Part shown: in pieces, positions 14,902-17,987 of the stretch | Layout of the letters: every line of letters begins with the position of its first letter | Position numbering within the stretch: position 1 is the stretch's first letter | NCBI GenBank assembly: GCA_938073925.1 | Contig: CALJGH010000219.1 | Span: forward strand, 1-17,987 | DNA from: an uncultured Nitrospinaceae bacterium | Lineage (GTDB): Bacteria > Nitrospinota > Nitrospinia > Nitrospinales > VA-1 | Direction: 5' to 3' | Length of the DNA stretch: 17,987 nucleotides | Translations under genes and position numbers: made by a program | Notes under the pieces: model-generated | Database searches by the model: none | What the model was told of the DNA's origin: nothing | Seen by the model: only the letters and a program-made list of their open reading frames with translations

Positions 14902-16265
14902 CGGAATGGAAGAAAGGAGCGCTTGCGATCAAAGAGTTTTTCGATTTTTTCTATGCCTCCGGGCAGTGCTACAACGATGACGGAGTCGCCGGCTTCCAGG
15001 ACGATTTCATCGTTAGGGATCAGCATTTCTCCTTTTCTGAGAATGGCACCGATGATGGCTTCCTTGGGGAATTTGATTTTTGAAATTTGTTTGTCAACAA
15101 TAGAGGAGTCCGGTTCCACTCCGATTTCCATGACCTCGGCATCTTCAATCAGTTTAAACACCGACATCACGCGCCCTTTTCGCAAATGCTTCAATATGGC
15201 GCTGACGGTTATCAGGCGCGGGTTGATGGTAATATCCATGCCAATGGAGTCCAGGATAGGCAGGTATTCCGGGTCATTGGTAATAACCAAAGCCCGTTTA
15301 GCACCATATTTTTTTGCCAATAAAGCCGAAAGGATATTGTTTTCGTCGTCATCCGAAAGAGCTAGAAAAAAATCCGCTTCCTTCATATTTATTTCATTGA
15401 ACAGATCCATATCTGTTCCACTGCCATGCATGACAACGGTTTTTTTCAGTTGATCCGCCGCAACGTGAGCCATATCTCTAGACGGTTCGATGATGCGCAC
15501 ATCGCGGGTGCCTTCTTCCAAGGCTTTTGCGAGGTGGATGGCCATAGGGGTAGCGCCGTAAATAATTACTTTTTGAACTTCGTCGAGAGTTTTGTTCAGC
15601 ATGGGGAGCAGAAAAGGCAGGAACTCCTTATCTACTAGAGTGTAGAACCTGTCACCCGCATGAATGATATCTTCATCTTTCGGGAGTACCAATTCCCCTT
15701 CCCGAACGATGGCTACGATTAGAAACGAATCCATCAACGTGATGCTGCGGATGTCCTGAATCGACTTTCCGGCGATGGGAGCATTTTCAGGGACATCAAA
15801 TTCGCGCAAGAGAACTTCTCCGTCGGCGAATTCGGCAACGTTGACGACACCCGGAGTCTCAAGAAACTTCAGAATGGTTTCGACCATGATCTGCGGCGGA
15901 TTGATTGCCTGGTCAATGAATAAATCTTGTGGAGAAAGGATGGCACCGTTGGTGGTGAATTCCATGTCGCGCAACCGGGCGAATCGCTTGGGTACTTCAA
16001 AACGGGAAGCAAGAAAACAGGCAAGCAGGTTTATCTCGTCTTTTTCGGTGACGGCGATCAACATTTCAGTGGACTTGATGCCAGCCTTGACCAATACGCT
16101 GGGTAGGCAGGCATTGCCCTGTAACGCCATGACATCAAGCGTATCCGAAATTCGTCGCGTCCTGTCCAGATCCTTATCCACAATGGCGACATCGTGGCCT
16201 TCCTGCGAAAGTTCCTGGGCAAGGTTAAATCCGACTATTCCCGCTCCAACGATGAGTATTCTCAT
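14898..16265 (-). CDS. trkA: Trk potassium uptake regulator, tandem RCK domains
   Basis: The cytosolic, NAD(H)/nucleotide-binding regulatory subunit of the Trk K+ system, 455 residues, close to the E. coli 458. It holds two RCK modules, each with a Rossmann-type TrkA-N and a TrkA-C domain. The first has a canonical GAGIVG (7-12) and the ribose-binding D30 (VAIVDKD). The second begins VIIYGATPMAIHLAKALEE, where the glycine-rich loop has become GATPMA, and E in RIIEPSRD replaces the acidic strand-2 residue; its nucleotide binding may be altered. The C-terminal TrkA-C reads EAIIGAILRKGEMLIPNDE. AAGG precedes the ATG. A 79-base gap separates it from hflC. Confidence 0.95.
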   Translation of the reverse strand: MRILIVGAGIVGFNLAQELSQEGHDVAIVDKDLDRTRRISDTLDVMALQGNACLPSVLVKAGIKSTEMLIAVTEKDEINLLACFLASRFEVPKRFARLRDMEFTTNGAILSPQDLFIDQAINPPQIMVETILKFLETPGVVNVAEFADGEVLLREFDVPENAPIAGKSIQDIRSITLMDSFLIVAIVREGELVLPKDEDIIHAGDRFYTLVDKEFLPFLLPMLNKTLDEVQKVIIYGATPMAIHLAKALEEGTRDVRIIEPSRDMAHVAADQLKKTVVMHGSGTDMDLFNEINMKEADFFLALSDDDENNILSALLAKKYGAKRALVITNDPEYLPILDSIGMDITINPRLITVSAILKHLRKGRVMSVFKLIEDAEVMEIGVEPDSSIVDKQISKIKFPKEAIIGAILRKGEMLIPNDEIVLEAGDSVIVVALPGGIEKIEKLFDRKRSFLPFR

Positions 16266-16344
16266 GCGACCTTATAGAAAAACAGAAAGATTCTCACTGC
16301 TATAATAAGAGTTTCTCGTTTTTTTTGCTACCCGGTATGTTGAG

Positions 16345-17196
16345 TTATTCGGACTTATTTAGAAATTCGAGAAAGTCGGAACCTTCGGACATCAGGAGAG
16401 TGGTGTCTGTATTTAAAGAACTTTTGTAAGCTTCCATGGATCGCATAAAAGAATAAAACTTGGGATCTTTACTGAAAGCATCTGCGTAAATTTTTGTCGA
16501 CAGTCCATCGCCTTCACCACGAATGGATTGCTCCTGTTTATAAGCTTCTGCGACGAGGATGGTTTTTTCCTTATCGGTTTCAGCGCGAATTTTGGTCGCT
16601 TCTTCTTTACCTTCCGAACGGTATTCCATAGCGATACGTTCGCGCTCTGTGCGCATTCGGTTGAATATGGAGCTGGCAATTTCAGGAGGTAGATCGGTGC
16701 GCTTGATTCTTACTTCAACGACTTCCAAACCATATTCGGCGGCTTTAATATTCGTTTCTTTGGTGACCTTTGCCATGATGACATCCCGCGTTTCAGTAAC
16801 AATATCGATGAGGTTGTGGTTACCGATCTCAACGCGTAACTCGGAATAAATAATATCATCCAACCGTGCTCTGGCACCCTGCTCACCACGAACTGTTTCC
16901 AGGAATTTTAGCGGATCACTGATGCGGAACATAGTGAAGTTATCGATCAATAGATTTTTCTTGTCTTTGGTGATTACTTCCGCAGGCAAAGAATCGTTAT
17001 CGAGCAACTGGTTGGGAAAATATTTCACCTGTTGTAGAAAAGGAATCTTGAAATAAAGTCCAGGCTCAGTAATGATCTCTTTGGGTTTTGAAAGTTCCAG
17101 TACAATCACGCTTTGCGTCATATGTACCGTGAACATTGCAGACGAAAGAATGATGATCGCAATCACGCCGCCGATAATAAAGGAGTTTTGTTTCAT
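16345..17196 (-). CDS. hflC: FtsH-modulating SPFH protein HflC
   Basis: HflC (283 residues) is an SPFH/stomatin-prohibitin-family protein that assembles with HflK into a cage around the FtsH protease in the inner membrane and restrains it. A single N-terminal helix (about 8-25, IGGVIAIIILSSAMF) anchors the protein, and the rest lies in the periplasm. Typical segments are QSVIVLELSKPKEIITEPGLYFKIPF, DNFTMFRISDPLKFLETV, ARLDDIIYSELR, IVTETRD and RIKRTDLPPEI. A long helical region follows (RTERERIAMEYRSEGKEEATKIRAET), and the C-terminus ends in the segment with KDPKFYSFMRSMEAYK. The gap to hflK is only 5 bases. A GGAGG lies in the end of hflK, about 15 bases before the ATG, a long spacing. Confidence 0.96.
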   Translation of the reverse strand: MKQNSFIIGGVIAIIILSSAMFTVHMTQSVIVLELSKPKEIITEPGLYFKIPFLQQVKYFPNQLLDNDSLPAEVITKDKKNLLIDNFTMFRISDPLKFLETVRGEQGARARLDDIIYSELRVEIGNHNLIDIVTETRDVIMAKVTKETNIKAAEYGLEVVEVRIKRTDLPPEIASSIFNRMRTERERIAMEYRSEGKEEATKIRAETDKEKTILVAEAYKQEQSIRGEGDGLSTKIYADAFSKDPKFYSFMRSMEAYKSSLNTDTTLLMSEGSDFLEFLNKSE

Positions 17197-17201
17197 GGCT
17201 A

Positions 17202-17987
17202 TTACTTATTGCCTCCTAATATAGAGTTTCCGCCTAATGGGAGGATTGGCAACACGCCACCGCCTTTCTTTTCCATGATGAATTTTTTCACGTTTGGAAG
17301 AATTTCTTGCATGGTTTCCAAGTAGATTCTTTTTCGGGTGATGTTGGGGGCTTTTTTGTAAGCTTCATATTGTTGAAGAAATCGTTTGGCATCACCCTCT
17401 GCTTTTTTGACTTTTTCTTCACGATACCCCTCTGCAACGCGGATAATTTGTGCCGCCTGCCCGCGGGCTTCCGGAATCACCGCATTGCGATAACCCTGAG
17501 CTTCGTTGATCATTCTTTCTTTGTCTTCACGGGCTCGAACAACGTCTTTGAACGAGTCTGCCACCTGTTCGGGTGGGTGCACATCTTGAAGCTGAATGGT
17601 TACTACCTGTAAACCAGACTTGTAATGATCGAGTAGGGCTTGAATTTGAACTTTGGCGAGTACCTGAATTTCCGCTTTACCTGTTGTTAGAGCTTCATCA
17701 ATCTTTTTACTACCCGTGATTCCGCGAATAACTGTTTCCGCTGAATCGCGAATCAGTTTGTGAGGTCGACGAACATTAAACAGGTATTGGACAGAGTCCA
17801 TAATTCGGTATTGAACTACCAGATTGATATCGACGATATTCTGGTCACCTGTAAGCATCAAAGATTCTGCAGGTACCTGTTGTGTTGGTCTTCCCTGCGT
17901 GGCTCTGAACCCAATTTCTGCACGACGTACTTGCGTAATTTTTGGGGTGGCGGCGTGTTCTATTGGTGATGGAAATTTAAAATGTAA
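17202..17987 (-). CDS. hflK: FtsH-modulating SPFH protein HflK, N-terminus beyond edge
   Basis: The C-terminal 261 residues of HflK, partner of HflC in the FtsH-controlling complex. The frame is open from the edge at 17987: it enters in the SPFH domain with LHFKFPSPIEHA, then KITQVRRAEIGFR and SLMLTGDQNIVDINLVVQYRI. After it come the conserved AETVIRGITG and LQDVHPPEQVADSFKDVVRARED, the coiled helical EARGQAAQIIRVAEGYREEKVKKAEGDAKRFLQ, and the glycine-rich tail GGNSILGGNK. An internal ATG at 17861 is not the start, since recognisable HflK sequence continues upstream of it. The missing part should hold the proline/glycine-rich N-terminus and the membrane anchor. hflC follows after 5 bases. Confidence 0.96.
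   Translation of the reverse strand, partial: LHFKFPSPIEHAATPKITQVRRAEIGFRATQGRPTQQVPAESLMLTGDQNIVDINLVVQYRIMDSVQYLFNVRRPHKLIRDSAETVIRGITGSKKIDEALTTGKAEIQVLAKVQIQALLDHYKSGLQVVTIQLQDVHPPEQVADSFKDVVRAREDKERMINEAQGYRNAVIPEARGQAAQIIRVAEGYREEKVKKAEGDAKRFLQQYEAYKKAPNITRKRIYLETMQEILPNVKKFIMEKKGGGVLPILPLGGNSILGGNK

Noticed and set aside
14890..15453. Open frame of 187 codons on the plus strand
   Set aside because: It lies antisense to trkA, whose protein is clearly conserved. The translation is Ser/Met/Ile-rich without domain sense.
15775..16305. Open frame of 176 codons on the plus strand
   Set aside because: Antisense to the N-terminal half of trkA, with no recognisable motif; a shadow of the real gene.
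16266..16344. Possible terminator or trk promoter between hflC and trkA
   Set aside because: There is a weak imperfect hairpin and a TATTAT on the minus strand, but no matching -35 and no well-formed stem with a T run, so nothing is called.

Overview
The window is a piece of a Gram-negative bacterial chromosome. Outer-membrane and periplasmic biology is visible in a YhdP/AsmA-like giant protein, a periplasmic ChaN-PDZ protein and HflK/HflC. Base composition is moderately AT-rich. The sodium-pumping decarboxylase beside a Trk potassium system suggests a marine or otherwise salt-exposed organism. A Nitrospinota- or Deltaproteobacteria-like lineage would fit, but this is an impression, not something the sequence proves. 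No rRNA, tRNA, CRISPR array, insertion sequence or phage gene was seen. No gene-free stretch exceeds about 205 bases.

Left part (1-3350). An aldo/keto reductase gene runs leftward off the edge. A secreted TPR protein diverges from it. A rightward string of short genes follows: a cyclic-nucleotide-binding-like protein, an unrecognised 79-residue protein, acylphosphatase and a lone ABC ATPase. The first and last of these are broken by single-base shifts at short homopolymers (near 1682, 2795-2801 and 3132-3136), so this segment is either decaying or carries sequence errors. The gene-free 3351-3522 holds GC-rich, repeat-like sequence.

Middle part (3523-9905). A leftward ChaN-domain/PDZ periplasmic protein is followed by rightward rpsU (bS21, TTG start), leftward rlmB (23S rRNA 2'-O-methyltransferase) and a rightward 1277-residue AsmA/YhdP-like membrane-anchored protein, probably concerned with lipid transport or envelope integrity.

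Right part (9935-17987). Seven genes all read leftward: hflK (cut by the edge), hflC, trkA, trkH, oadA, oadB and oadG. HflKC is the membrane complex that restrains FtsH. TrkAH takes up potassium. OadABG is a complete sodium-pumping oxaloacetate decarboxylase. trkA/trkH overlap by 4 bases and oadA/oadB by 1, so each set is translationally coupled. A 201-base gap with a candidate promoter and alternative hairpins separates trkH from oadA. As a whole this block handles Na+ export, K+ uptake and membrane-protein quality control.

No clearly new system was found. The items most worth a second look are the clustered frameshifts, the degenerate cNMP domain, the oadA leader and the hflKC-trkAH-oadABG grouping.
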